From NCBI GenBank assembly GCA_014871385.1, contig CM026430.1, forward strand, positions 16,178,995 through 16,242,994: a DNA stretch of 64,000 bases, in the 5' to 3' direction. The notes beneath the pieces were generated by a model, which was not told where the DNA came from, searched no databases, and saw only the letters and a program-made list of their open reading frames with translations. The position numbers and the translations under genes were made by a program. The stretch is from Ceratodon purpureus (Eukaryota; Streptophyta; Bryopsida; Pseudoditrichales; Ditrichaceae). Shown piece after piece: positions 12,201 to 24,362 of the stretch. The stretch's first letter is position 1. Each line of letters opens with the position of its first letter.

Positions 12201-15200
12201 ATGCATGCCTCAAAATAAATGGGGTGGGATTGGGAGGTGGGTTGGTGGTGTATTGCTTCCATTGTTCGCTGCTGCTCTCATCGGTGAGTGACGGAGGATT
12301 CTCTTGCAGTTGTTTACAATCCTGGTGTTTGCAATTCGGTGATGTTTGGTGGTCTGTCGTTGGTGTTTTCTGTGTGGGGTGGAGTGGGAGAAAAGTGTCG
12401 CCCATGGCTGCTCATGCAAAACTTTTTGTACGTATGATCAGTTTCAAAAGTGAACATCAGCCAATTGTCAAGGCCCAAATCTAAGAAAGGTAGTAAAAAC
12501 GAACCTGGTTGGTGCCACGACTTTGAAAATCACGTGGTTGAGCTTGGCTTGGTGGACTTGCTCTGAACTCACGTCTCCTCGCTTAAGTACTGTCCCAGAG
12601 CCCAACGTAACTCTGCGACCGTGATCTAAAAGGATGTAAGCAGTTACCCCTGAAATGCACATCGTAAACAATATAGACGCGGATCTATATCACTGCTTGG
12701 TGCGCGAGAGTGTTTCATAACTCTCTCTGTGAGAGCTTTGAGAGAGCGACGGTCGTTTTGTGTTTTTGCCCAATAGCAGGGTGTTGAGCGCTTGGAGGTC
12801 CAATATTGGGCCTCGGTGAAGATCACAGATTGCTGGACGTCTGGTTTTCTTCGCTAGCTGCAGGCGGGTTGGTTGAGATGTTCTGTTTAGTTGTTACGGC
12901 CGGGTAGTGAGCGGGCTTTACTGCTAGTCGTGTGGTTCAGTGGTGGCTGTTGCGGCGATAGTTTGGAGGAGAGGGGCATGGTAGGTTTGAGAGAGAATTG
13001 CGGGAGGAGTTACAGGGCGAGGATGTCGAGTGGTGTGTTACCTGCGCACTTAAGTCGTCCTCTATGACACTCTGATAAGTGGATCTCCTGGAGAAGATAT
13101 CACTTCCTAATAGTTATTCAACAAACTCCGCAGTACATAACTAGATTGTAGCGCAACATGCAGAGCTGCTGTATTTGCCGCAAGCCACTCTCACTGTGTA
13201 AGTACGTGCACGGATTCTCCACGAATTCACGACCTGACAGTACCTTACACCAGCACCACAGTGACTTGAATCCTTCCACTGCTGGAGTCCTACTGGTTTC
13301 CAAAGTATGCTACCTGAACACAGTGTTAATTCCTCTTAGACTTCCTGAGTATGTTGATAAGTACTGAGTTAGCTGACTTAGACTTGAGCTCTAACTTACC
13401 GTGACAGCTTGAGTTGTTGTAAGAGCTTAATTCAATTACCAGAATTACTGTCGAAATTGTCAAGCTTGTCGAAAGTAGGAACTTTTCTGTCTTAGTTGGT
13501 TTCATGAAAGATTCTACTCCAGTTATCTATACGCTTCTGAACCTGAGAGAATTTCGAGATGTTACTGGACATTGAAACATCGGACTTGCGAGGCTTTGAT
13601 GATTCATGATCTGTACCTCACATGGACAGGGGTGAAAAGCATGATCTTTACTTTTTAAGTTTGAGGCTCCAGATTATTCTGGGTTATGTGAGTGTTTCAG
13701 GCTAAGGACAAATAGTGGGTTCAGTTTTGAGTGTTTCTGTGTCGATGAGGGGAAAGTTAGAGAGAATCTGGGTGTGAGAGCTTGCCCGCAGCATTGTCTG
13801 AACAGTGGGCTACTCGTCTGGAACTTCTCTTCTGTAAGTCGACCTTGTTCACTGAGTGCTCGACGTTAATTCTGAAACTTAGGTCATGATTCAGGGACTG
13901 AGCTAGGATCCGTCATGGTCGGGGTATGGATCATGGTAACGAAATTTTTGAAGATTGAAATCATGGGCTTTTAATAATAACTAATGATTGCAATTCGATA
14001 TGTCATACCGAGTCTATCAAATACTGGTGAGGAGTTCTTAGTGTGCAGAGCTTAACTTCTTATTTCTATTTCTCTCAATTACGAGTACTCTGTTTGGAAT
14101 TCTGAGAATTTGCTTGAAAGTGCAGATATCCGTCAACAACGGTTACGCCGGAGTTGCCAAATGGCTGTAGGATGGTCTGGTCCTACTTTGGAAGTGGCCA
14201 CGGCAAAGGGGTGCATGATGGAGCTGGTGCCATGCTGAAGTGTGCTATTCGTAGAGAGGAGATGAATTTTGATTCACGCACAAAGTTGCAGACAGCAGCT
14301 GATGTTGTGAACTTCTGCAATCGGAAGGAGCAGGAAGAGCATCGGGCATATGGGAGAGCACGGAGGACTGTAGTTCGCTACTTCCATTTAATTGAAGTTG
14401 GAGCAGTTGACAGGGGTCGAGATTTGGACTGTCAAGCAATACCTGGGACAAGATCAGTACATTCTGTGTCCTCTATGTCCCCCACGAACATCACTTTCTT
14501 GCATATTAGACAGTTGGCCTGTTTCTGTCCAGAATGCATGGACGACAATCCTATGCTTTGTGCGCGACAGGGACACGTCAAGCACTGGGCTCTCATAGTG
14601 CTGCAGCCACTCACGCCCGTTCCAGTGAGTCATTCTGTAATTCTTCCCTATTCCTTGTCTAAGGCATTTCGTGTTCTCTACGGCTTTGTTACCCTTGGGT
14701 GTATTCCTGTCTCGATAGGAAAACAGGGGCTGCGAATGATGTAAATTATAATTACTGTGTATGTGTTTCGCTTTGGAGGCGGTCGGGTCAGGTACTCGTC
14801 TTCAAAGAGCGACGGTACATGCTGGAGATACCCAAGCCGCCCTGGACGGCGGGGATTGTTATGTGGGGGAGGCGAGCGACGCCGTGCAGAGAGAATGTGC
14901 AGCTCCTGTGGACGAAGCTAGCCACCGTGATGGTCAGGAGGAATTCCAGGATGATTTAATTGACGAGGGGGAAGATGAGGCGGACCTGGAATCTGAGGCG
15001 CAGCGAGTGGAAACAGGTGATACGTATGTCGTTTACACTGATCGGCCAGAGCACGGGGACCGTTTCTTTTTAGTGCTCTGCGACATGCCCGTGCATGGCA
15101 ACGCTGCAACGTTCACTGACGGGTGGGGTTGCACGTGGATGAAGGACACTATGCTGATAAGCGGTACTTATTACCGTCGTCTTCCAAGTGTGGGTCGTGC

Positions 15201-15396
15201 CTCGGGTTCATACAGGTACGAACTACTGGAGGACGAGCCAAAGGCCTGGAACTATTCTCACCTTGTGGTTCAGTCGAAGGTGGACTTGGTGCAATACAAG
15301 AGCAATAAGAGGAATCCCCGGTTCAAGATGACCGCAGAAACCAGGGAAGAAATCCTGTCCAACGTAGAAGAACGTCAAGCATACAATGCGCATTGA
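9287..15396 (+). CDS. Large transposase-like protein (DDE-like), five exons
   Basis: Exons 9287-9417, 9609-10485, 11138-12147, 14126-14624 and about 14779-15396 join with GT-AG borders and no stop to about 1044 codons. Residues 1-60 are Arg/Glu-rich coiled coil (MGSKRNAHARAA start), about 70-170 acidic and disordered, about 180-330 helical and basic (ICNALGASRYLVRKAFQRR, DNA-binding-like). Then comes a Cys/His cluster (CHYHC, HCGCSCEVC, CEVCGVDMLPLCP), and three blocks seen in uncharacterised transposase-like families: VVDFAENYTFQ (about 560), WSDGCAAQFKS (about 655) and SGHGKGVHDGAGAMLK (about 695), which could supply an acidic catalytic triad. CFCPECMDD and an acidic tail follow. The third intron, about 2 kb, is odd in composition. 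The first exon overlaps the end of the kinase relic. Domesticated gene or autonomous element: undecided. The fifth exon's acceptor is the least certain border. Confidence 0.7.
12148..14125 (+). other. 2-kb intron of the transposase-like gene
   Basis: The donor follows HVSR (12148) and the acceptor precedes the phase-2 codon reading YPSTTVTPELP (14126), so both sides match one continuous protein. The intron holds no recognisable gene. It is rich in short words such as CACTG, GTACTG, ACTTC and AAGTG, like the stretches at 21.5-23.3 kb and 34.8-35.7 kb. Confidence 0.6.
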
Positions 15397-16575
15397 GTGG
15401 ACTCGAGCGGTCTGTTCTTCATACGGATGCTTATACAAGTTGTTGGTGAACTGCTTATAGGTCATGGACATCCTCCACAGGGAGCTTGTGGTAGAATATT
15501 CTCTGTGGATTTTCATTTTTTTGCCGTTCTTCAACAGGTGTCTGAACCGTTTGATCGAACTGAGAGTTATTTGAAATGTGCAGAACAACGTTACAAAGGC
15601 TTTCTGTACTTGTTCACCTTGAATGAGGGACTTTTCCTTGTTCCAACTGACGATGTTGACATTATGTGGTAACTTTGCAGTTATCGTCGCGGATCATATC
15701 CGTGTGTTCTTTGGAATTGGACGGATACAGCATGAATAATTTTGGGCTACTTTGCTTAGGATTGAAGGGTTTTATTTGTCGGAGGTTCTAGACGTGAGAG
15801 TCCCTAACAGTGTCTCAACCGTTTGTTCGAACCTGAGCTTGTGATTTTCGTATGGGATGATGTGGCCTGGGGTTAGTGCACTGGTAGTGTTGGTGGATTA
15901 GCGAGGGTTGTGATTGAGGTGATGTAATGGATTAGGTACTTGGATTTGGAGTGGCAATTTATGGTGCTCTGTTGCGCTGGAGTTTGGGAAAGGCTGTCTG
16001 CCATGAACACTTTCTGTGTGGAGGAGAGGCGTGAGCTGCCGAGGATTTCGATTCGGGGTTTGACTGTGCCGCATTCGCTTGCTCCTCTGTTTCCTGAGCT
16101 GGATTCTCATGTTTAGTTATTGCGTAGGGTTAGGCTGATTGCGGTGGATTTTCTTGTTGCTTGATTATTCGTGATTGAGCTAGTGAATTTTATGCTCTGA
16201 TTAGTGTTTGGCTGCGAATTGTCGTTCTGGAATTGGAAAGCAACCGTGTGCAATGGCTAATTTCTCTTTAGATGTGGTCGATGCCAAGGCGTGAGGTCTA
16301 AATTAGTGTAATTCATGATAATGAGTTCGGAAGCTTCAGTGATTTTCGCTTTCACTGGCTCCGGAAATCATCTTGATGTAAAGATAGTTAGCAGTGTTGT
16401 CACTTTGATTGTAATGTAGAATATAACATATTACGTGTGAGTGTTGGATTATTGTCGGAAGGGTGGAGGCTTCTCGATCATGCTTGGAAAGGTGGCCGTC
16501 ATTGCTGTTAAAAATTTCTATATCGAAAGTTTCGCCACGGCTAGTTTGAAGTAGCAGTGTAATCGTTCCAATACC
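15397..16575. other. No gene recognised
   Basis: This is the 3' flank of the transposase-like gene followed by the 5' flank of the helicase pseudogene. No domain or splice-consistent frame was found. The missing C-lobe of the kinase relic was looked for here and not seen. Confidence 0.45.
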
Positions 16576-16592
16576 AGGGTTTAGGGTTTAGG
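16576..16592 (+). promoter_or_regulatory. Double telo-box (AGGGTTTAGGGTTTAGG)
   Basis: Two overlapping plant telo-box units sit 20-80 bases before the first possible start codons of the helicase copy. Telo-boxes are common in plant promoters and leaders of translation and replication genes, so this probably marks the original 5' region of that gene. Confidence 0.5.
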
Positions 16593-16610
16593 AACTGAAG
16601 ACACACTCTG

Positions 16611-19600
16611 ATGCTTCGAGTTTCTTGGATGATGTATATAACCGGCCATTCACTGGTTGACAAATATACGATGGTTGATATTCTTGCACGCGGCTCGGTG
16701 TTGGAGAAGCCACGTTTGAGCACCACCGTTCGACAGTTTATCAGTCCATGGAGTGCTCTGGACATTGATAAGTTATATATTGAAAGAAAACGCGTTCTCG
16801 AGCAAAGGCGTCAGTGAAGGTGAGTGTATCTGTTTGGACTTTTCTTCTGACTTTCTCCCAGTAGGGGATGATGATGTTTGATTTTTCATGTCATCGTCAT
16901 AATTAGTCGTTCTCTACGCTGAATTTAATTCAACGTGACTATGAATTTTTGTTAAGATAATACATAACTTCATTGCGGTGGTTTGAATGGTAGAATTGGT
17001 GTTGCTGCTGTTGGCTCTTCCGAATTCGCTCGAAGGCTGGTGCCCTCTTCGGACGATGGTATGAACCCGTATTTTCACTGTTTTGATACATCCATATTTA
17101 CTGGAAAGATGTGGTTAAGTTATCCATATTTATGATGTCATTTTTGTTGCAGAGCGGATTTTGGTACTTGCCTGAGCAGTTCTGTCATGGGTAAAGCTCG
17201 ACCAAAGATGTAGTGTCACCTGCTGATGACACTTGCTTTCTTGTGTATTGTAGCTCCAGCGCAGATTCGCCACGCTTATGAGCAGTACTTGGTAGCTGTT
17301 TCGGATTTATTAGATTTGGAAGTCTCTTCTGATGAATTGCAGCAATCCGCAAGTCTAATATATGACGTGATATACGATCTAGATATTGCAAATGCAGGGC
17401 CCGAACTTAATCAGAAAAGGTATAAAAATTTGTTTGAGACGTTCAGACCTCTTGACAATTTACTAGCCAGCTAACCAGTTTTTGGTCACTTTGATGTGGA
17501 ATAAACTTCTGCCTCTCGACTGATGTAAATGATTGGCTGCAGAGAAAAGGTAGCAAACATCTTTGGTCGAACGTTTCTAAATGATCGATTAGCAAAAGCC
17601 GCGAATTTCGCTCAGCAGATTCACGGCTGGCGGCTGGGTTTGAAAAAAGAGGAGAAGTCAGGCAGCAAGGGACTGGGTAGTATTTCGGATGAATTTGGTT
17701 CAAATTTGAGCTTTCCAGTGCCGTCTGCCAGGCCGGATGACTTTGAGTATGACAGTGACGATGGCGAAGATGATTAGGATGATCTTGTTACTTCTCCCAG
17801 CTTGACAGACAATTCAATAGGTGTTTCAAATGCGTCTGCAGTGTTTGATCAAACTGATGGACCAGTCTATAAGGCTTCTAAAGAAGAATGGCATCCGCCC
17901 TCAAGCGATGGAGTGGGAGGGATTACCTTGCGATGGTTTTACAAAACGTGCGAGCAAGCAGGGCAGTTGACAGGGACGGACTTGGCCATGGCGCTTTATC
18001 ATGTTCTTGATTCTGAACGGTCTGGCGATGAGGTAAGGGTTAGTTTTAGACAATTTTAGAAGAACTTCTGATATGAGGTGGAGATGAAGAATGCGCCTTC
18101 TATACTGTTCCACCACGACGCTTTTTCATTCTATGCCGCTTCTTCCACACATACACCCTAACCCCCGCGCTGACATGAGATTAAATTCTCTGTACCATCA
18201 TGTTACGTATAGTTGAAGTCTGGAGTGTAGCACTGGGTCCTTTTCAGTCGTCATCTTTTCCAGAATTAGATTCATACTACCTCACTGTGTGATTGCTGTC
18301 TGGAATGTAGATTGCAGCAGAGGTATTTGATCTCGTTGGGGACGGTGGATTTGTGCTAATTCAGGAATTATTAAAGGTACTTGTTCTTTCTATTAGTTGC
18401 GAATTAGTATGAACAATTAATGTAGAAAGGGTACCGATGGGATTTAGTACATTCTTAATGAGTAATAACTTGTTCTTGTGATTAGGCCTGACTATCAGTT
18501 TGCCTTTGGTTCATGTGCTGTAAGAGGTTGAATTCTTAAGTCTATGATCATAGATTTATCAACATGCGGAAGTTCAAATGAATTTTTTTTCGGCAATCCC
18601 TGCCCGGATCTTGCAGGACCGTAAGGAGCTTGTGGAGCTCGTACATAAAGCCATTTCTATCCTGAAGTCAGAGAAAGCTGGCCCCGGTCCTCAGTCACGC
18701 ATGCCCAGCTACGGCACACAGGTTTTTTAATTCTCTACATCACTGTGAGAGTATATATCAACATATGAGAAAATAATAGAAACGGAATTCTGCCGACTTA
18801 ATCATTCTTTGTATACTTTCTGTCTTTTTGGATTTGCATAAAAACAATTCAGTACAACACGGACTGAACCTGGAATCTTTGGATGAACAGGTGATTGTCA
18901 CTTCCGCTCTGGACAAAAAGATGGTCAAAGGTCCGTAGGAAGGAAGAGAAGAAGGAAGCTAAAGGAGTCGCTAATGGGGATGCTGATGCAGAGCTCGATT
19001 TCGTAGCAGAATTAGGGGGTTTTTATGCTTTGGTTGAAGCTGGTGAGAAAGGCAGTGGTGTGATTGATAGCATGGTTGGTAAAGGAGATGATACGCTGTT
19101 GACTGGAACGGCCCTGCCAGAAGGCTCAATTCGGAAGGTTTTCAAGGGTTACGAAGAAGTACGAGTTCCACCCACCCCCACCGCTGCACTAAAGCTCCAC
19201 GAGAAGCTGGTGAGGAGTACCTCTTAATACTGGTAAAGTGTATCGCTGTTTTTTCACATTGGATGCGTCCTTGCTAATTTTAAGATTGAAGATTATTTAT
19301 GGATATAACTTTTACTTCTGATTGATCAGGTTTAAATAACAGAGTTGCCAGATTTTGCTCAACTTGCATTTCAAGGATACAAGACACTCAATCGAATCCA
19401 AAGCTGCATCTTCCCCTACAGCCTCTCAATAGCAATGAGAACTTACTTGTAAGTGTGCTCGACCTTTGACATGACTGGTGCAGTTTTTGTAAATGCTTCA
19501 AGTACCGTACTGATTCATTCCCATGCATATTCAGTTACTATGGTTCTCCATGTAGTTTTAAGCAACAGAGATTCTCTTAAAGAAACTGTTCGAAAGGTCA

Positions 19601-21490
19601 TAATTGCTGTACTCTTTCTTAAATCGTCCTCTATACAATTTACTCGACAAGCTTGTCCAAACAGGTTTGCGCTCCAACTGGTGCTGGTAAAACGAATATT
19701 GCCATGATCGCTGTGCTTCACGAGGTAAGTGTACTACATTTGTCTGAAAGGTCATTTTAAAATGTTTTTTTAATAGTGTCTAATTTTTTCCCGAGTCTGG
19801 AATCGTAATTTTTCTATATCGAAAGTTATTTCTGCTTTCCCTATGTATTGTATTGTTGGATTAACCTTTCTGGATTGTTGCATACAGATAGAACAGAATT
19901 TGAAGTATGGCGTGCTGCAGAAAAATGATTTGAAGATTGTTTATGTAGCTCCTATGAAGGTACTTCACGGTGATTCAAGAGAGAACTTACGTATACCCAT
20001 TTATGGGTATTGTATGATCCTCTTTATTTAGAAAGTTAGGATTCATGATTGGTGGATATGTCAGAAAATTGGCTCTATCGATGAGTGGAGCTCGATCTGG
20101 GCTTGAAGGAGTATATTTATGCTTGCTTACGATGTTCAATGTGAAGTTCCTTATTGGCCTTATGTTCAGCGCAGGCACTTGCATCGGAGATGACACAAGC
20201 ATTCAGTCGCAGGCTAGCATCCTTAGGTGTGGTAGTGAAAGAGTTAACTGGGGACATGCAATTAACCAAACACGAGCTTGAAGAAACTCAGGTGAAATAA
20301 TGGCACCCTATTTTGTGTTCTTTCACGTGTGATGATGATTTGATCTTTGTTCCAAATTCAGAAATCTCTCTCCCCCAGACTCTTCTGAGGTTAAAGTCGC
20401 TGAAATGTGGTACGCTCGTCTAGTTACTTCCATCTTTCATTTGAGAGTGTTACTCTAACTAGTTACTCTAACTAGCCATGGATTGGCTCATGTGAGCTCA
20501 GTTTTTCTCTGCAACTTGGAACATAATTTGTTGTTGACTTCCTTTAGAAAGGAAAATGTTGAAGAAGTGTCTGACGAGATTTTGGTGGCATTTGATAGAT
20601 GATTGTCACAACACCAGAGGAGTGGGATGTGATCACCCGTAAGACCAGCGATATGGCGCTCGCTACCTTAGTGAAGCTGCTGATTATTGACGAGGTCCAT
20701 CTGCAATAAGTTGATCGTCGTCCTGTAATTGAAACACTCGTGGCTCGAACCCTTCCTCAGGTATGGTTACAAGAATAAAATCCATCTTTTCTAAGTGCTG
20801 TCAAAATTATTGCGAAAAGGTTTTGACCACCCTAGTCTTCCCTTAATGGCGAAATTGGTATTTTGAATAATATGCATTTTGTTGGCTACGTGGTTCAAAA
20901 TATACTGTATGAGCATCTCATGAATTTGTAGATATCATTTGTATATTTCCGTAAGACCAAATTTTTACGACGCAATTACCAAGGAGATGACCCTAATGTT
21001 TTCCGGAATACCTGTTTTGTTGGTCATTGTAAATCGTACAATATGATTCCTTTGGACAAGCAAGGAAAGCATCACAAGATAAGGCTCCACTGAACGTTAC
21101 ATCCTTTCTTATTGTGCAGGTGGAAACATCAGAAAGTATGATTCGTCTTGTTGGTCTCTCTGCCACCCTTCCCAATTACCTGGAGGTATGATGCTTACGA
21201 ATCGACTGCTGACTTCATCTTGAACATGTCCATCGCTGAATGTCACAAATTCTGCTCTTAATGTGCAGAACAGTAATTTATGTCGAAATTTTTTTAAATT
21301 CAGTAGGCATCTCATGCTAATGTTTATCAAAATAGAATCGTAACATATCAATTTCGTACCTATGCTTCAATCTAGCAGGTAGCACAGTTTTTAAAAGTTA
21401 ATGCGGATAGAGGGTTATTCTACTTTGATGCAAGGTACCGGCCGGTTCCACTTTCTGAACAATATATTGGTATCACGGAGCGTACTGCCC
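16611..21490 (+). pseudogene. ASCC3/DExH14-type RNA helicase, 5' part, decayed
   Basis: About 15 exons follow the order of plant ASCC3-like (Brr2-family) helicases, which resolve stalled ribosomes and act in alkylation repair in animals. N-terminal blocks: EKPRLSTTVRQF (16.7 kb), APAQIRHAYEQYLVAV (17254-17419), EKVANIFGRTFLNDRL (17543 on), GPQSRMPSYGTQ (to 18721), FKGYEEVRVPPTPTA (19.1 kb) and LAFQGYKTLNRIQS (19.4 kb). The first RecA core follows: APTGAGKT Walker A (19665-19724), IVYVAPMK (19888-19959), VVVKELTGDMQLTK (to 20291), IIDEVHLQ DEVH box (20599-20760), LVGLSATLPNYLE (21120-21185), YRPVPLSEQYIGITE (from 21379). Damage: stops after EQRRQ, inside the third exon, after DDGEDD (17775), after EVHLQ (about 20707), and after ERTAQ (21493), plus frameshifts near 18930 and 19420. 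Homology ends abruptly near 21490; more than half the protein is missing. Confidence 0.85.
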
Positions 21491-23409
21491 AATAGTTTCG
21501 ACCTTCACTGACTGCTTACTTCTATGGCGGTGTTTGAAAGCAGCGGAGTGACTGGTACACTGCGCAGCCCTTACAAACACGTAACTTCTGGTGAAGTGGT
21601 CCGCAGGCACATATTATTCAGTTCTGGAACGCTGTGGCGCTGTGCGGTCAATGGATTGACGTATTGGACCCAGTTTATCTGCTTTGAAAGGGGCGGACAA
21701 GCGAAAGAACAAGTACGGCACTTCAGGGGGGACGCCCGCGACATCTGATTACTGGATTTCCAGTTCTGCACACTTGAGAGGTGACTTTCTGAGTTGCAGT
21801 TTACTTAGTGCTGTCCACTGGCATTCGTATGTCTTTGCGATGTCGCGTGGAGTGTGCTTAGCCTTGCCTGCACTGGCGCATCTCCAGTGCCTGTGCTGTA
21901 CTTTCCACTGCTAGAGCACTTGGTTCCCCTTTTCTGTGGCTAATCACCGAGGCTGGCGGGATAAGTTTGTCACACGAGGTTGGCAGTGTTGTAGTCCTAC
22001 ATTGCCTCTGCAAAGTTCAGCGGGAAAGGAAAGTGACGAAGTGGTCGAGTACGAGCCCAGTCCCCGAGCAAGTGCGTGGAAGTGGAAACGCATCGACCCA
22101 ACATTATTTCTGCAGTACGGAAGGGATATTCCCGTAAGAAGTGAAGTAATAAGTTGATGAGTTTCACTTCGACAAGTGCGAAGTGAATTCCAGGGTATGT
22201 ATCAAAACATTGACTATACCTTTTGAGGTGGTACTTAGTTGCCTACAGCATATTTTATTGACCTGCATTGAGATGGCGATGGTTGGGTGTTATCAGTGAT
22301 AGTTTTCATTGGGTAAAACATGACGGAGATGCGATTATTAACTACCATGAGTTCATGTGGCCCGAAGAGCTCTGTTCACTTCAGGCGGTATCTGTAGCAA
22401 ATCTCATCCTCAAGAATCTGCGATACAGATGAGTCTTTACCCGAGCAGAAGAACACTATATGCAGGTGAAGTTCCCCTTCTTGCTGATGACTTCTAGTAC
22501 TACAAGTGTGCTATATTTTGTGTTGCATTTTTAGAGAAATGTAGGCGGACACGTTTAGTAAACCATAATTCGAGCAGGTACTGTACCCCAGGTTCACATC
22601 AAGTGTAAAGTTAACTGAAGATTTCAGTGTGTGGTACTTGGTCAGGCACTGTTTCACTTGGTACCTCGCATGGCACTGTGAGAGCACTTTCTGGGCGATT
22701 GATGGGCACTTCTGACACTGAATAGAGGTTTCGCTTTCAGTGCCCAGCGGAGGTTCACTTCCACTGTCCTGTCACTTTCGTTGTGTCACTGTACTTGATG
22801 TCCGCGTATGATGCCATTCCCTCCGTGTTCCTGGGTTTCTATGCTGTTCATGCACATCTGAGGAACGTTTTAACGGAGTCCGAACGTGCTATGGTTTCGA
22901 ATTGGATGCGAAAGTACCTACTGAGCATGCTGCAAGGCTCTCCCCTGCAGATAGTGTCGTACAAGACTTCACACGATATTGTAAAGGAAAGTACAATGTT
23001 GGGGATCCTCGGATGCAGACCTTCCCCACCATCGTCTGCGCACTGAATGGCCTCCATCTCCTGGCGAATAACATCTTGTTGAAGCAGGAATTGTAAGTCC
23101 CCACATGATTTCTGAAGTAATAGATCTGATTTTTTTGGACAATCTTGGGCAAGGTCATTATGGGGCAGCCCGAATTAATAACTTGGAGGTGACGCATTGG
23201 CTATGAGTGCATCCGCAGATCGGATTTCCTCATTATGTCAGTGCCCTAGCTCATCTCCCACTATCAGATTGCTGCATAAACAGGGAAGGGCCTCGACAGA
23301 TATCCCAGTCATTTCTCTTCCTGCAATTGCGCGTTTGCATCCTCTCTCCGTGCAGTCCGATTTAGTCCCTTCCCACCTGTGTCGCCTTCTGTGCAGAGCC
23401 CCCTCCACA
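21491..23409. other. Word-repetitive spacer after helicase breakpoint
   Basis: No gene is recognised. Small exon-like frames occur (for example around 22000-22090, 22330-22385 and 22860-23090) but none matches a known family or splices cleanly. The composition is unusual, with many CACTT/AAGTG, ACTTC, GTACTG and CACTG words (dense at 21790-21910 and 22560-22800), resembling the 2-kb transposase intron and the 34.8-35.7 kb stretch. Confidence 0.45.
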
Positions 23410-24362
23410 ATGTCCGGAAACTTGGAGAAGCTGATTCTGGAGGACCTCGACGAGGCCGCAGCGAAGTACTTCACCATTCGGATTGCAGCAAAGAATAGAC
23501 CTACACGTCTGGTATACCGTCCATGCGAACATGTAGTTTCTAAGTTCTCTCTGAATTCAGCTAAGTGTACATTTCTCTAACTTCCGCATGTCTCCTCCAC
23601 TGTGGCAGGAGGTACCGGCTGATTTTACTGAAGCGACGGGATGGCCCAGAGTCGCGCAATGCTTCGTCCTCACATCAAGCCGCTCACGGACGGAGTGGCC
23701 TCTCCATATGACGCAACTCTCATCGTCTACATGTGTGGGCACAGCGATTAGTGACAGCGCTGGCTGGCTGAACTTCATGGAGCACATGCCCGTCTCTGTC
23801 GGGGACATCCTCTGCTTCGAGATTGTGGATGAGCGAACTCTTGTGGCGAGCATTGCCTACCACCGAGGTCGTCCTCCGCAGATCGCTGTGGAAAAGCCGC
23901 AGGAGGTCAACGTAAATGCGCCCCACTTTAGGAAGAAGCTCCGCGCCTCACATACCCGGCCTCACAAATCCGCGCGCCTGGTGACTCCCCACCTGCTCAC
24001 AGTCGTGAATCCGATGCTTACAAGTAGTACTACTGTAGCATTTGAGCTTACCCTTTATGGGTTGTGTCTTCTAAAGCGGATTGGTTCTGGGATTGACGTT
24101 CTCTGTTCTGTTGTTGCAGGACATTCCCACCTCGTTCTGGCGCTCCGTTGGGGCAGCGAAGTTCGACGGCAGCTTGCTCACACTGTCTGGTCCTGTCCGC
24201 GAACACGTCGTGAAGAGCGGCATGTGCGTCACTGCGAAACAAACTTTCTGCTTCTTCGGCATGGGTTGGTCGGATTTCATCGCAATGAACGACCTCAAGA
24301 TCGGGGATACACTTCTATTTACACAGGTCACCGAGTGCAGGTACGAAGTGAAGAAGGAATGA
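23410..24362 (+). CDS. Two-B3-domain DNA-binding protein
   Basis: Three exons (23410-23511, 23609-23980, 24120-24362) join in frame with GT-AG borders to a 238-residue protein with no stop. Residues about 20-125 form one B3-type fold: FTIRIAAKNRPTRL, VPADFTEATGWP, then the typical second half W-NFMEHMPVSVGDILCFEI. Residues about 155-238 form a second: SARLDIPTSFWRSVG, VTAKQTFCFFGMGWSDFIAM, LKIGDTLLFTQV. Paired B3 domains without other domains recall plant REM-type nuclear regulators that bind DNA. The start ATG (23410) is the first in frame at the head of a plausible exon; an upstream in-frame extension exists but is not homologous. It is one of the few undamaged genes in the left half. Target sites are unknown. 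Confidence 0.75.

Noticed and set aside
15397-16570. Second half of the kinase relic after the transposase-like gene
   Set aside because: Searched for GT-GYLDPE-like activation-segment and C-lobe motifs; none seen.
16576-16592. Interstitial telomere
   Set aside because: Only two units; better explained as promoter telo-box.
22280-22440. EF-hand-like segment (DGDAIINYHEFMW)
   Set aside because: Isolated, no second half of the loop-helix, no supporting splice structure.
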